From Oxalobacteraceae bacterium OTU3CINTB1 (GTDB lineage: Bacteria; Pseudomonadota; Gammaproteobacteria; Burkholderiales; Burkholderiaceae_D): a stretch of DNA of 64,000 nucleotides. A program made the position numbers and the translations under genes. The notes under the pieces are model-generated. The model did no database searches. It was not told where the DNA came from and saw only the letters and a list, made by a program, of their open reading frames with translations. Each line of letters begins with the position of its first letter. Position 1 is the first letter of the stretch. Positions 18,906 through 29,300 of this stretch are shown in pieces. Where the stretch lies: assembly GCA_024123955.1 (NCBI GenBank), contig CP099652.1, positions 62,001 to 126,000 on the forward strand. The letters run 5' to 3'.

Positions 18906-19526
18906 ATGAGCAAGCATCTGGCAGCATTGATATTCGCAGCAATCGGTAGCATGGGCGCCGTCGCCGGCAACGCCGTGGCGCAGGAAACGCCGTGGCTGGT
19001 GCGCGCGCGCGCCGTCAACCTGGACCTGGCCAACAAGTCCGATCCGATCGGCGGCGCCGGCGCGTCGGACCGCCTCACCATCAGCGACAAGACCATTCCG
19101 GAATTCGACGTCTCCTATTTCTTCACGCCGAACTGGGCGGCCGAGCTGGTGCTGACCTATCCGCAAAAGCACGACGTCATGCTCGACGGCCGCACCATCG
19201 GCAGCTTCAGGCACCTGCCGCCGACGCTGATGGTGCAGTACCACTTTGTGCTGGATTCGCCGTTCAAGCCGTATCTCGGCGCCGGCTTGAACTACACGGT
19301 ATTCTCGAAGGTCAAGCTGCTCAACGGCGGCGCCGACCTGGAACACGACAGCGTCGGCCTGGCGCTGCAGGCGGGTGTCGACTACGCGATCAACAAGAAC
19401 TGGTCGCTCAACTTCGACATCAAGAAAGTGCAGATCCGCAGCGATGTCATGATCGGCGGCGTCAAGGCCAGCCGCGTCAAGGCCGATCCGCTGATGCTGG
19501 GCGTCGGTGTGGGTTACCGCTTCTGA
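18906..19526 (+). CDS. ompW: OmpW-family outer membrane porin
   Basis: A 206-residue protein with a Sec signal (cleavage likely after GNAVAQ) and an eight-strand beta-barrel pattern of alternating residues. The family motif LPPTLMVQYHF is at about residue 100, followed by KPYLGAGLNYT and a terminal strand ending in aromatic Phe (GVGVGYRF), as needed for BAM insertion. OmpW proteins pass small hydrophobic molecules and are often changed by stress or metal regulation. It is divergent from the czcE-like operon and closed by its own terminator. Confidence 0.88.
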   Translation: MSKHLAALIFAAIGSMGAVAGNAVAQETPWLVRARAVNLDLANKSDPIGGAGASDRLTISDKTIPEFDVSYFFTPNWAAELVLTYPQKHDVMLDGRTIGSFRHLPPTLMVQYHFVLDSPFKPYLGAGLNYTVFSKVKLLNGGADLEHDSVGLALQAGVDYAINKNWSLNFDIKKVQIRSDVMIGGVKASRVKADPLMLGVGVGYRF

Positions 19527-19544
19527 TGTAGTGCTTGGGAAGTG

Positions 19545-19573
19545 AAAACGGGCGGCGCGTGCCGCCCGTTTTT
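19545..19573. terminator. Bidirectional rho-independent terminator
   Basis: A 12-bp perfect stem (AAAACGGGCGGC 19545-19556 with GCCGCCCGTTTT 19561-19572), a 4-base GCGT loop and a following T-run. It separates the convergent ompW and hlyD-type genes and can serve both. Confidence 0.9.
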
Positions 19574-19599
19574 ATTGGCGAAGAAGAAAAGCGCCGGCG

Positions 19600-20964
19600 T
19601 CAGGGTTCGCGGATCGATTCGTCCAGCGCGCGCGTGAGCGGATACAGCAGGTAGGACATCACCGTGCGGTGGCCGACGACGATCTCGGCCGAGACGGTCA
19701 TGCCGGGCAGCAGGCGCGTGCCCTCGGTCATTTTCTTCAGCTCGCCCTTGTACTGGATGCGGCTCAGGTAGTAGGCGTCCATGCCGCCGCCGTTCTTGTC
19801 GGCCGCGTCGCGCTTGAACGAATCCTGGCTGATGGTGCGCACTTTGCCTTCCAACATGCCGTGTTTCATGAACGAGAAGGCATCGACCTTCAAATGGGTG
19901 ACGGCGCCCGGCTTGATGTAGCCGATGTCGAGCGAATCGATCTGCACTTCGGCCTCCAGCTCGGCGCCCAGCGGCACCAGGGTGAACAGCGCCTCGGCCT
20001 CGCGCACGATGGAACCCACCGACAGCTTGCCGATCTCCAGCACCACGCCGTCGGCCGGCGCCACCATCTGGATCATCTTCAAGCGTTTGTCGGCCTTGGC
20101 CAGCTGCTCGTTGATGCCGTCGCGGTCGCGCGAGGCGGTCAGCAAATCCTCCATCGCCTTCTGCCGCCAGCTCTTGTCGAAGGCCGAGCGCTCGGCTTCG
20201 GCCGAGGCCAGCTCGCTGGCCATCTCGATCGCCTTGTTGCGCTGCATGTCCATGTCACGCTCGACGCCCAGGCGGCGGTCGCGCGCCTCCAGCAGGTGCA
20301 TCTTGGCGCCGAACTGCTCGGCCATCAGCTGCTCCTGCATGGCCTCGACCTCGCGCAGCGCTTTGACGCGCTGGGCCAGGATCACCTGGTCGTGCTTGTT
20401 GGTCTCCAGGCCGGCGCGCAGGCGCGCGATGTTCTGGTCCATCTTGGCCTTTTGCGCGGCGAAGTTGGCCTTGCGCTCGCTCGACAGCTGCGACTGCAGC
20501 TGTGTATCGGCGCTCGCGCCGCTGGCGACGTCGGCGCCGGCCTGGCCCGACAGCTCGGCGCGCAGGCCGGCGGCCTGGGTGTCCAGGCTTTGCAGCCGGA
20601 TGCGCAGCTGCGACTCGTCGGCGGCGCTGAAGGTCGGGTCCAGCGTGGCCAGCACCTGGCCCTTCTTGACGATCTGGCCGACGCGCACGTCGATGCTCTG
20701 GATGATGGACGTCTCGAGCGGCTGCACCACGATGTTGGGCAGCGGGTTGACCAGCCGGCCGTGGGCGACGACGATCTTCTCGACCGGTGAGAAGCAGGCC
20801 CACAGGATGAACGAGACGAAGGCCAGCAGCAGCACGTGCAGGGTGACGCGCACGAACCGCGGCAGCGGACCGCGCTCGATGGCGTCCGCGTCCGGCAGGA
20901 ACTCGATCTCGGTCTCGTCCTTGCGGCGCTTGAAGCTTAAAGGTGACTTGTTTGCTGGTTCCAT
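19600..20964 (-). CDS. HlyD-family type I secretion periplasmic adaptor
   Basis: A 454-residue membrane fusion protein linking the inner-membrane ABC exporter to a TolC-like channel. One N-terminal membrane helix (about residues 38-60) is followed by a lipoyl half-motif (VVAHGRLVNPLPNIVVQPLE). A long coiled-coil hairpin covers about 120-290. The second lipoyl half (MVAPADGVVLEIGKLSVGS) and a beta-barrel domain follow, with the HlyD C-terminal signature LLPGMTVSAEIVVGHRTVMS. It overlaps the upstream ABC gene by 28 bases. No TolC gene lies nearby, so a genome-encoded TolC is probably shared. Confidence 0.92.
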   Translation of the reverse strand: MEPANKSPLSFKRRKDETEIEFLPDADAIERGPLPRFVRVTLHVLLLAFVSFILWACFSPVEKIVVAHGRLVNPLPNIVVQPLETSIIQSIDVRVGQIVKKGQVLATLDPTFSAADESQLRIRLQSLDTQAAGLRAELSGQAGADVASGASADTQLQSQLSSERKANFAAQKAKMDQNIARLRAGLETNKHDQVILAQRVKALREVEAMQEQLMAEQFGAKMHLLEARDRRLGVERDMDMQRNKAIEMASELASAEAERSAFDKSWRQKAMEDLLTASRDRDGINEQLAKADKRLKMIQMVAPADGVVLEIGKLSVGSIVREAEALFTLVPLGAELEAEVQIDSLDIGYIKPGAVTHLKVDAFSFMKHGMLEGKVRTISQDSFKRDAADKNGGGMDAYYLSRIQYKGELKKMTEGTRLLPGMTVSAEIVVGHRTVMSYLLYPLTRALDESIREP

Positions 20965-23099
20965 AGGTGCTGGTAAGTTTCGCTACGTGTAAGCAGTTCT
21001 TCGTGACGGCCCGCATCCATCAGGCTACCCTGCTGCATGACCATGATTTTGTCGGCGTTGACCAAGGTCGACAGGCGGTGCGAAATCATCACCACCGTGC
21101 GGCCGACGGCGATCTTCGACAGGTTGCCGATGAAAATGGCCTCGCTTTCCGGGTCCAGCGCGCTGGCCGCCTCGTCGAGGATCAGGATGCGCGGCCGCGC
21201 CACCAGGGTACGGGCGATCGACAGGCGCTGCTTTTGGCCGCCCGACAGGTTCGACGCGTTCTCTTCCAATACGGTGTCGTAGCCCATCGGCAGGCGTTCG
21301 ATGAATTCGTCGGCGCCGGCCGCCACCGCCGCCGCCACCAGTTCCTCGAACGTGGCGTCGGGCTTGGTGACGGACAGGTTCTCGCGCACGGTGCCGCGGA
21401 ACAGGAAGTTCTCCTGCAACACCACGCCGATCTGGCGGCGCAGATGCGACAGCTCGATCTCGCGGGCGTCGATGCCGTCGAAGCGCACGATGCCCTCCTG
21501 CACCGGATACAAGCCCTGGATCAACTTGGTCAGGGTGGTCTTGCCCGAGCCGCTGCGGCCGACGATGCCGACCACGGTGCCCTGCTCGATGGTGAAGCTG
21601 GCCTTGTTGAGCGCCATCGCCTGCGCGCCCGGATAGCGGAAGGTGACGGCGTCGAACTTGATTTCGCCGTCCAGCACCGGGCGCAGGCCGTTGGCGCCGG
21701 CGCGGCCTTCCGGCGCGCGGTTCATGACTTCGCCCAGCATCTTGACCGACAGCGCCGTCTCCTGGTACTCGTTGACCAGGCCGACGAGCGAGATCAGCGG
21801 ACCGGTGACGCGCCCGGCCAGCATCTGGAAGGCGATCAGGCCGCCGACCGACAGGGTCGAGTCGAACACGTCGGCGGCGCCGACCACGATCAGCGTGACC
21901 GGCAGCAGCTTGCCGAGGAAATCGGTGACGGCGTTGCCGGCGATCGAGATCTGGCCGACGCGGAAGTGCATGGTGATGGCCTCGGCCGAGCGCTGGTCCC
22001 AGATGCGGCGCTGCGACGGCTCGATCGCCAGCGCCTTGACCGTGCGCATGCCGTGGATGGTCTCGACCAGCATGCCCTGGCGCTGGCCCTCGGCCGAGTA
22101 CAGCGCGTTGAGGCGGCGCTGGAAGGTCGGCACCATGGCCAGCACGATGCCGCCGATCATGGCCGCAAATAGCAGCACGATCATCGCCAGCTTGAAGGAA
22201 TAGCTGAACAGGATAGGCACGAACACCAGCAGCGCGATCAGGTCGAGCGCGGTGAAGAACAGGCGCCCGGTCAGGAAGCTGCGGATCTTTTCCAGCTGCT
22301 GCATGTGGCGCGTGACCACGCCGGCGCTGGTGGTCTCGAAGAAGTCGATCGGCAGCGACAACAGATGGGCGAACACGCGCCGCGTCAGGCGCATGTCGAT
22401 CTTGTTGGACGCGGCCAGGGTCAGGGTCTGGCGCAGGAAGCCGAAGGTGGCGTCGAACACCAGCGCCATGATGATGCCGACGGCCAGCACCTGCAGGGTC
22501 GTCACGCTCTGGTGCGTGAGCACCTTGTCGATCACCAGCTGGAAGAAGATCGGCGAGGCCAGCGCCAGCAGCTGCATGGCGATGGCGGCGATGAAGATGT
22601 CGCGGAAGGCGGCCTTCTGCTTGAGGATCTCGGGAATGAACCAGCGCAGCCCGAACGGCTGGTTGGGGTCGGTCAGCTTGTGCTGGCGTTTGATGAACAG
22701 CACCTCGCCGCCCCAGCGCTTCTCGAACTCGCCGCGCGCGACCATGACCACGGCGGCGTTGGCGTTGGCCGGGTTGAGCACGGCGACCTGGTCCTCGGCG
22801 CCCGGGTGGCCGACCACGTCGGCCGGCTTGACGCCGACCACGATGATCATATTGCCATCGACCAGGCGCGCCATCAGCGGGAACACGCCGCCCTGCGCCA
22901 TCAGGCGCGACCAGTTGAGCCGGTCCGCCTTGGCTTTCAAACCGATATCCGAGGCGATGCGCAGCAGCGCGCCGTCGCCCGGTTCCTCCGCGCGCAGCGC
23001 GTAGTCGTCGATCAGCCGCTCGGGATTGATTTGCAGACCATGATGCTGCGCGATGGCGGTCAGACACTGGATCGCGGTATGGGGAAATTTATCGTGCAT
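20937..23099 (-). CDS. Type I secretion ABC exporter with inactive C39-like N-domain
   Basis: A 720-residue HlyB-type transporter. Residues 1-130 are a C39-peptidase-like domain. The catalytic Cys position is not conserved: the only nearby Cys, C12, aligns with a non-catalytic site. It is therefore a substrate-docking CLD as in HlyB, fitting RTX-like cargo without a double-glycine leader. Six membrane helices span about 160-450. The ATPase has Walker A GRSGSGKTT, signature LSGGQKQR, Walker B ILILDEA and H-loop ISHR. It lies downstream of the giant repeat protein on the same strand, behind a terminator. That protein is the obvious cargo. Confidence 0.93.
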   Translation of the reverse strand: MHDKFPHTAIQCLTAIAQHHGLQINPERLIDDYALRAEEPGDGALLRIASDIGLKAKADRLNWSRLMAQGGVFPLMARLVDGNMIIVVGVKPADVVGHPGAEDQVAVLNPANANAAVVMVARGEFEKRWGGEVLFIKRQHKLTDPNQPFGLRWFIPEILKQKAAFRDIFIAAIAMQLLALASPIFFQLVIDKVLTHQSVTTLQVLAVGIIMALVFDATFGFLRQTLTLAASNKIDMRLTRRVFAHLLSLPIDFFETTSAGVVTRHMQQLEKIRSFLTGRLFFTALDLIALLVFVPILFSYSFKLAMIVLLFAAMIGGIVLAMVPTFQRRLNALYSAEGQRQGMLVETIHGMRTVKALAIEPSQRRIWDQRSAEAITMHFRVGQISIAGNAVTDFLGKLLPVTLIVVGAADVFDSTLSVGGLIAFQMLAGRVTGPLISLVGLVNEYQETALSVKMLGEVMNRAPEGRAGANGLRPVLDGEIKFDAVTFRYPGAQAMALNKASFTIEQGTVVGIVGRSGSGKTTLTKLIQGLYPVQEGIVRFDGIDAREIELSHLRRQIGVVLQENFLFRGTVRENLSVTKPDATFEELVAAAVAAGADEFIERLPMGYDTVLEENASNLSGGQKQRLSIARTLVARPRILILDEAASALDPESEAIFIGNLSKIAVGRTVVMISHRLSTLVNADKIMVMQQGSLMDAGRHEELLTRSETYQHLWNQQTSHL

Positions 23100-23255
23100 A
23101 GGCCTGGTGTATGGATGAACTGGGCCGGGTGGGCGGGCGAACCTTGCCTTCGCGCACTATCGTTCCAGCCTTCGGATTCTAACCCAGCGCAGAGCCCGCA
23201 AACGGCTTTTGTTGTTTAGAAGCACAAGCAGGTTTACCCCGCTATTCGACCGTTC

Positions 23256-23289
23256 AAAAAAAAACGGCAAGACCCGGAGGTCTTGCCGT
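23256..23289 (-). terminator. Rho-independent terminator after the giant repeat gene
   Basis: An 11-bp perfect stem (ACGGCAAGACC 23264-23274 with GGTCTTGCCGT 23279-23289) with a CGGA loop and an A-run at 23256-23264, which is a U-tract on the - strand. It lies between the repeat protein and the secretion genes, so most transcripts would stop before the ABC/HlyD pair. Confidence 0.88.
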
Positions 23290-23322
23290 CTTTGTGACGA
23301 GGCTAACTGAGGCTAACTAAGC

Positions 23323-26300
23323 TTACTTGGCAGCCAGGATACCCTGGTGATGGGCGCCTTGCAGGGCCTTCAGTCGCAGCGTCTCTTCGGTCGAGACCGA
23401 GTTGCTCACGGCGGTCAGCTTGGTGTCGTAGTTGCTGATCGCGCTGGCCATCGCCGCCACTGCCGTGTTGGTGCTGGAAGGCATCTCCAGCTTGGTCACG
23501 GTGGTGGCCGCGCTTGCCGCGCCAAAGCTCGACATCGCCGACGCCAGGCCGCTGACCGAGCTGGTCAGGTTGGTGCTGGCGTTACCGGCAGCGAACCAGA
23601 CGTCGGCCGCGGCGTGGGTGGCGCCGTCGGCGGTCTCGAAGGTCGAGGTCAGGCCGATGGTGTTGCCGTTGTCACGCGCGCCGCTGGTCTTGACGTCCAG
23701 GTTCAGCTTGGTGATGTTGAGCGACGCCAGCGATTTGAGCTCGTCGGCCTGGCTGATGCCGTCGGCGTTGCCGTCCACCCACACCTGCAGGCTGGAGAAG
23801 GCGCCGTCCTTGGCGTCGATGGTGCCGTCGCCGTTGCTGTCCAACTGCGCCAGCGCATCGTAGCCGTTGGTGGCCTTGGAACCGTCGGCCAGCGTGGTGC
23901 CTACGCCGAACAGCTCGCTACCATCGTTGATGGTGCCGTCGCCGTTGACATCGCGCACCAGCAGACCGTCGCCGCCGCCAACCCAGCCGGCGTTGACTTT
24001 GGTGCCCGAGGCGGTCAGGTCGAAGCTGACGCCGGCCGAGGCGCTCAGCGTCTCGATGCCGTTACCGTTCAGGTCCAGGACCAGTGGCGAGAGGCCTTTC
24101 GACGCGTTGAACAGGGCCAGCGCCTGGCTGGTGCTCATGGCCGCGATCTGCGCCGTGGTCATCACGTTCGCTTGCGACGAGCTCAGCGACTTGAGCTGGC
24201 CGGTGCTCAGCGCCACCACCTGGTCGGTGGTCAGGCGCACCAGCTGCGTCGTGCTCAGGGCCACGAAGGCGGAGGTCTTGAGCGCGGCGATATCGGCCGT
24301 CTCCAGCGCCTGGACGCTGTTGGTCGACAGTGCCCGGATCTGCGAGGTGGTCAGCGCGTTGAGCTGGTCGCTCGACAGCGCCACGGCCTGGTCGGTGGTC
24401 AGGCCGGCCGCCAGGGCCGCCGTGCTCAGGGCCGACACTTGCGCGGTGCTCAGCGCGGTGATCTGGTCGGTGGTCAATGCGGCCACCTGCACGGTGCGCA
24501 GCGCGGCCATCGACGACGACTTCAAGCCGACGATGTCCTGCGTTTCGAGCGCGGCCAGGCTGCTGCTGCTCAGGGCCGACACTTGCGCCGAGTTCAGCGC
24601 GCCGACCTGGTTGGAGGTCAACGCCACCACCTGGTCGGTGGTCAGCGCGTTGGCGATTTGCGACGTGGTCAGCGCGGTGATGCTGGCGGTCGACAGGCTG
24701 GTCACCTGGTCGGTCGTCAGGGCGCGGATCTGGGCGCTCGACAGGCCGGCGATGGCGCTCGACTTGAGCGCGGCCAGGTCGGCCGTTTCGATCGCGGCAA
24801 CCGCGTCGACGGTCAGGGCGGCCACTTGCTGGGTGTTCAGCGACGCGGCTTGGGCCGTGGTCAGCGCGGCGACCTGGTCGGAACCGAGGGCGCGGAACGA
24901 CGAAGTGCTCAGCGCGACGATCTGGGCGGTCGTCAACGTGGCCACCTGCTCGGTGGTCAGCCCGGCGATCTGGGCCGAACGCAGGCTGGCGATGCTGGCG
25001 GTGCTGATGCCGGCGATGTCGGCCGTTTCAATCGCGGCGATGCTGGTGCTCGACAGCGCGGCGACCTGGGCGGTGCGCAGGCTCGCGAACTGGGCGGACG
25101 TCATCGCGACGATCTGGTCGGTCGTCAGGCCGCTGGCGAAGTTGGCCGTGCTCATCGCGTTGAACTGGGCCGTTGCCAGGCCGTTGACCTGCTCGGTCGT
25201 CAGCGCGGCGACCTGGTTCGACGTCAGGCCGGCGAACGAAGCGGTTTTCAGCGCGGCCAGGTCGACCGTCTGCAGGGCCGCCACGGCGTCGGTGCTGAAG
25301 GCAGCGACTTGCTGGCTGGTCAGCGCGCCGGCTTCGGCGGTGGTCAGCGCGACGACCTGGTCGGTCGTCAGGGCGCGGATCTGGTTGGTCGACAGGCCGG
25401 CGACAGCGGCGGTTTTCAGCGCGGCGAAGTCGGCCGTTTCCAGCGCGGCGATCGCGTCGGTGCTGAAGGCGCCCACTTGCTGCGTGCTCAGCGCCGCTGC
25501 CTGGTTGGTGGTCAGGGCCACCACCTGGTCGGTGGTCAGGCCACGCACGCCGGCGGTGGTCAGCGCACCGACCTGGTTGGTCGACAAGGTCGCGATCTGG
25601 TCGGTGACCAGGGCGGCGATCTGCGACGATTTCAACGCGGCGATACCGGCGGTGCTGATACCGACGATGTCGGCCGTCTGGATCGCGGCGACGCTGTTGG
25701 TCGACAGCGCGCTGACCTGGGCGGTGCTCAGGCTGGCGAACTGGGCCGACGTCATGGCGACGATCTGGTCGGTCGTCAGGCCGTTGGCGACGTTGGCGGT
25801 GCTCATTGCGGCGAACTGCGCCGTTGCCAGGCCGGCGATCTGGTCGGTCGTCAACGCGGCCACCTGGGTCGAATTCATGCCGGCGAACGACGCGGTCTTG
25901 AGCGCGGCCAGGTCGGCCGTCTGCAGGGCCGCCACGGCGTCGGTGCTCAGGGCGGCCACTTGCGCGCTGCTCAGGGCGTTGGCTTCGGCGGTGGTCAAGG
26001 CAACCACCTGGTCGGTCGTCAGGGCGCGGATCTGGCTGGTGGTCAGGCCGGCGACGGCGGCGGTCTTCAGCGCGGCGAAGTCGGACGTTTCCATCGCGGC
26101 GATGGCGTCGGTGCTGAAGGCGGCCACTTGCTGCGTGCTCAGCGCCGAGGCTTGCGCCGTGGTCAGGGCCACCACCTGGTCGGTGGTCAGGCCACGGACG
26201 GCGGCGGTGGTCAGGGCGACAACCTGGTTGCTCGACAAGGTCGCGATCTGGTCGGTGACCAGGGCGGCGATCTGGTGCGATTTCAGGGCGGCGATACCGG

Positions 26301-29300
26301 CGGTGCTGATACCGACGATGTCGGCCGTCTGGATCGCGGCGACGCTATTGGTCGACAGCGCGCCGATCTGGGCGGTGCTCAGGTTGGCGAACTGGGCAGA
26401 CGTCATGGCGACGATCTGGTCGGTGGTCAGGCCGTTGGCGATGTTGGCGGTGCTCATCGCGGCGAACTGCGCCGTTGCCAGGCCGTTGACCTGGTCGGTC
26501 GTCAGCGCAGCCACCTGGCTCGAATTCAGGCCGGCGAACGAAGCGGTCTTCAGCGCGGCCAGGTCGGCCGTTTGCAGCGCGGCGACGGCGTCGGTGCTCA
26601 GGGCGGCGACTTGGGCGCTGCTCAGGGCGTTGGCTTCGGCGGTGGTCAGCGCCACCACCTGGTCGGTCGTCAGGGCGCGGATCTGGTTGGTGGTCAGGCC
26701 GGCGACGGCGGCGGTTTTCAGCGCGGCGAAGTCGGACGTTTCCATCGCGGCAATGGCGTTGGTGCTCAGGGCGGCCACTTGCTGGGTGCTCAGCGCGGCG
26801 GCTTGGGCCGTGGTCAGCGCGACGACCTGGTCGGTGTTCAGGCCGGCGACGCCGGCGGTGGTCAGCGCGACGATCTGGTTGCTCGACAGGTTGGCGATCT
26901 GGTCGGTGACCAGGGCGGCGATCTGCGACGATTTCAGCGCGGCGATGCCGGCGGTGCTGATACCGACGATGTCGGCCGTTTCAATCGCGGCGATGCTGTT
27001 GCTCGACAGCGCGGCGATCTGGGCGGTGCTCAGATTGGCGAACTGGGCCGAGCGCATGGCGACGATCTGGTCGGTCGTCAGGCCGTTGGCGATGTTGGCG
27101 GTGCTCATCGCGGCGAACTGCGCCGTGGCCAGGCCGTTGACCTGGTCGGTCGTCAGCGCAGCAACCTGGCTCGAGTTCATGCCGGCGAACGAAGCGGTCT
27201 TCAGCGCGGCCAGATCGGCCGTCTGCAGGGCGGCGACCGAGTCGGTGCTCAGCGCGGCCACTTGCTGGCTGGTCAGCGCGCCGGCTTCGGCGGTGGTCAG
27301 CGCCACGACCTGGTCGGTCGTCAGGGCGCGGACCTGGTTGGTGGTCAGGCCGGCGACGGCGGCGGTTTTCAGCGCGGCGAAGTCGGACGTTTCCATCGCG
27401 GCAATGGCGTTGGTGCTCAGCGCGGCCACTTGCTGGGTGCTCAGCGCGCCCGCTTGGGCCGTGGTCAGTGCGACGACCTGGTCGGTGGTCAGGCCGGCGA
27501 CGCCGGCGGTGGTCAGCGCGACGATCTGGTTGCTCGACAGGTTGGCGATCTGGTCGGTGACCAGGGCGGCGATCTGCGACGATTTCAGCGCGGCGATACC
27601 GGCGGTGCTGATACCGACGATGTCGGCCGTTTCAATCGCGGCGATGCTGTTGCTCGACAGCGCGCCGATCTGGCCGGTGCTCAGGCTGGCGAACTGGGCC
27701 GACGTCATGGCGACGATCTGGTCGGTGGTCAGGCCGTTGGCGACGTTGGCGGTGCTCATCGCGGCGAACTGCGCCGTTGCCAGGCCGTGGACCTGGTCGG
27801 TCGTCAGCGCGGCGACCTGGGTCGAGTTCATGCCGGCGAACGAGGCGGTCTTCAACGCGGCCAGGTCGGCCGTTTGCAGCGCGGCGACGGCGTCGGTGCT
27901 CAGGGCGGCGACTTGGGCGCTGCTCAGGGCGTTGGCTTCGGCGGTGGTCAGCGCGACCACCTGGTCGGTCGTCAGGGCGCGGATCTGGCTGGTGGTCAGG
28001 CCGGCGACGGCGGCGGTTTTCAGCGCGGCGAAGTCGGCAGTTTCCATCGCGGCAATCGCGTCGGTGCTCAGGGCGGCCACTTGCTGGGTGCTCAGCGACG
28101 ACGCCTGGGCCGTGGTCAGGGCCACCACCTGGTCGGTGGTCAGGCCGCGCACGGCGGCGGTGGTCAGGGCGACGATCTGGTTGCTCGACAGGGTCGCGAT
28201 CTGGTCGGTGACCAGGGCGGCGATCTGCTGCGATTTGAGCGCGGCGATGCCGGCGGTGCTGATACCGACGATGTCGGCGGTCTGGATGGCGGCGATGCTG
28301 TTGGTCGACAACGCGCCGATCTGGACGGTGGTCAGGCTGGCGAACTGGGCCGACGTCATGGCGACGATCTGGTCGGTCGTCAGGCCGTTGGCGATGTTGG
28401 CGGTGGTCAGCGCGGTCAGCTGGGCGGTGGCCAGGCCGTTGACCTGGTCGGTCGTCAGCGCGGCGACCTGGCTCGAATTCAAGCCGGCGAACGAAGCGGT
28501 TTTCAGCGCGGCCAGGTCGGCCGTTTGCAGCGCGGCGACGGCGTCGGTGCTCAGGGCGGCCACTTGCGCGCTGCTCAGGGCGTTGGCTTCGGCGGTGGTC
28601 AGCGCCACCACCTGGTCGGTCGTCAGGGCGCGGATCTGGTTGGTGGTCAGGCCGGCGATGGCGGCGGTTTTGAGTGCGGCGAAGTCCGACGTTTCCATCG
28701 CGGCGATGGCGTCGGTGCTCAGGGCGGCGACCTGCTGGGTGCTCAGCGCGGCGGCTTGGGCCGTGGTCAGCGCGACGACCTGGTCGGTGGTCAGGCCACG
28801 GATGCCGGCGGTGGTCAGCGCGACGATCTGGTTGGTCGACAGGTTGGCGATCTGGTCGGTGACCAGCGCGGCGATCTGCGACGATTTCAGCGCGGCGATG
28901 CCGGCGGTGCTGATACCGACGATGTCGGCCGTTTCAATCGCGGCGATGCTGTTGCTCGACAACGCGCCGATCTGGGCGGTGCTCAGGCTGGCGAACTGGG
29001 CCGAACGCATGGCGACGATCTGGTCGGTCGTCAGGCCGTTGGCGAAGTTGGCGGTGCTCATCGCGGCGAACTGGGCGGTGGCCAGGCCGTTGACCTGGTC
29101 GGTCGTCAGCGCGGCAACCTGGCTCGAACCGAGCGCGGCGAACGAGGCGGTTTTCAGCGCGGCCAGGTCGGCCGTCTGCAGGGCGGCGACGGCGTCGGTG
29201 GTCAGCGCGGCCACTTGCTGGCTGGTCAGGGCGTTGGCTTCGGCGGTGGTCAGCGCGACGACCTGGTCGGTCGTCAGCACGCGGATCTGGCTGCTCGACA

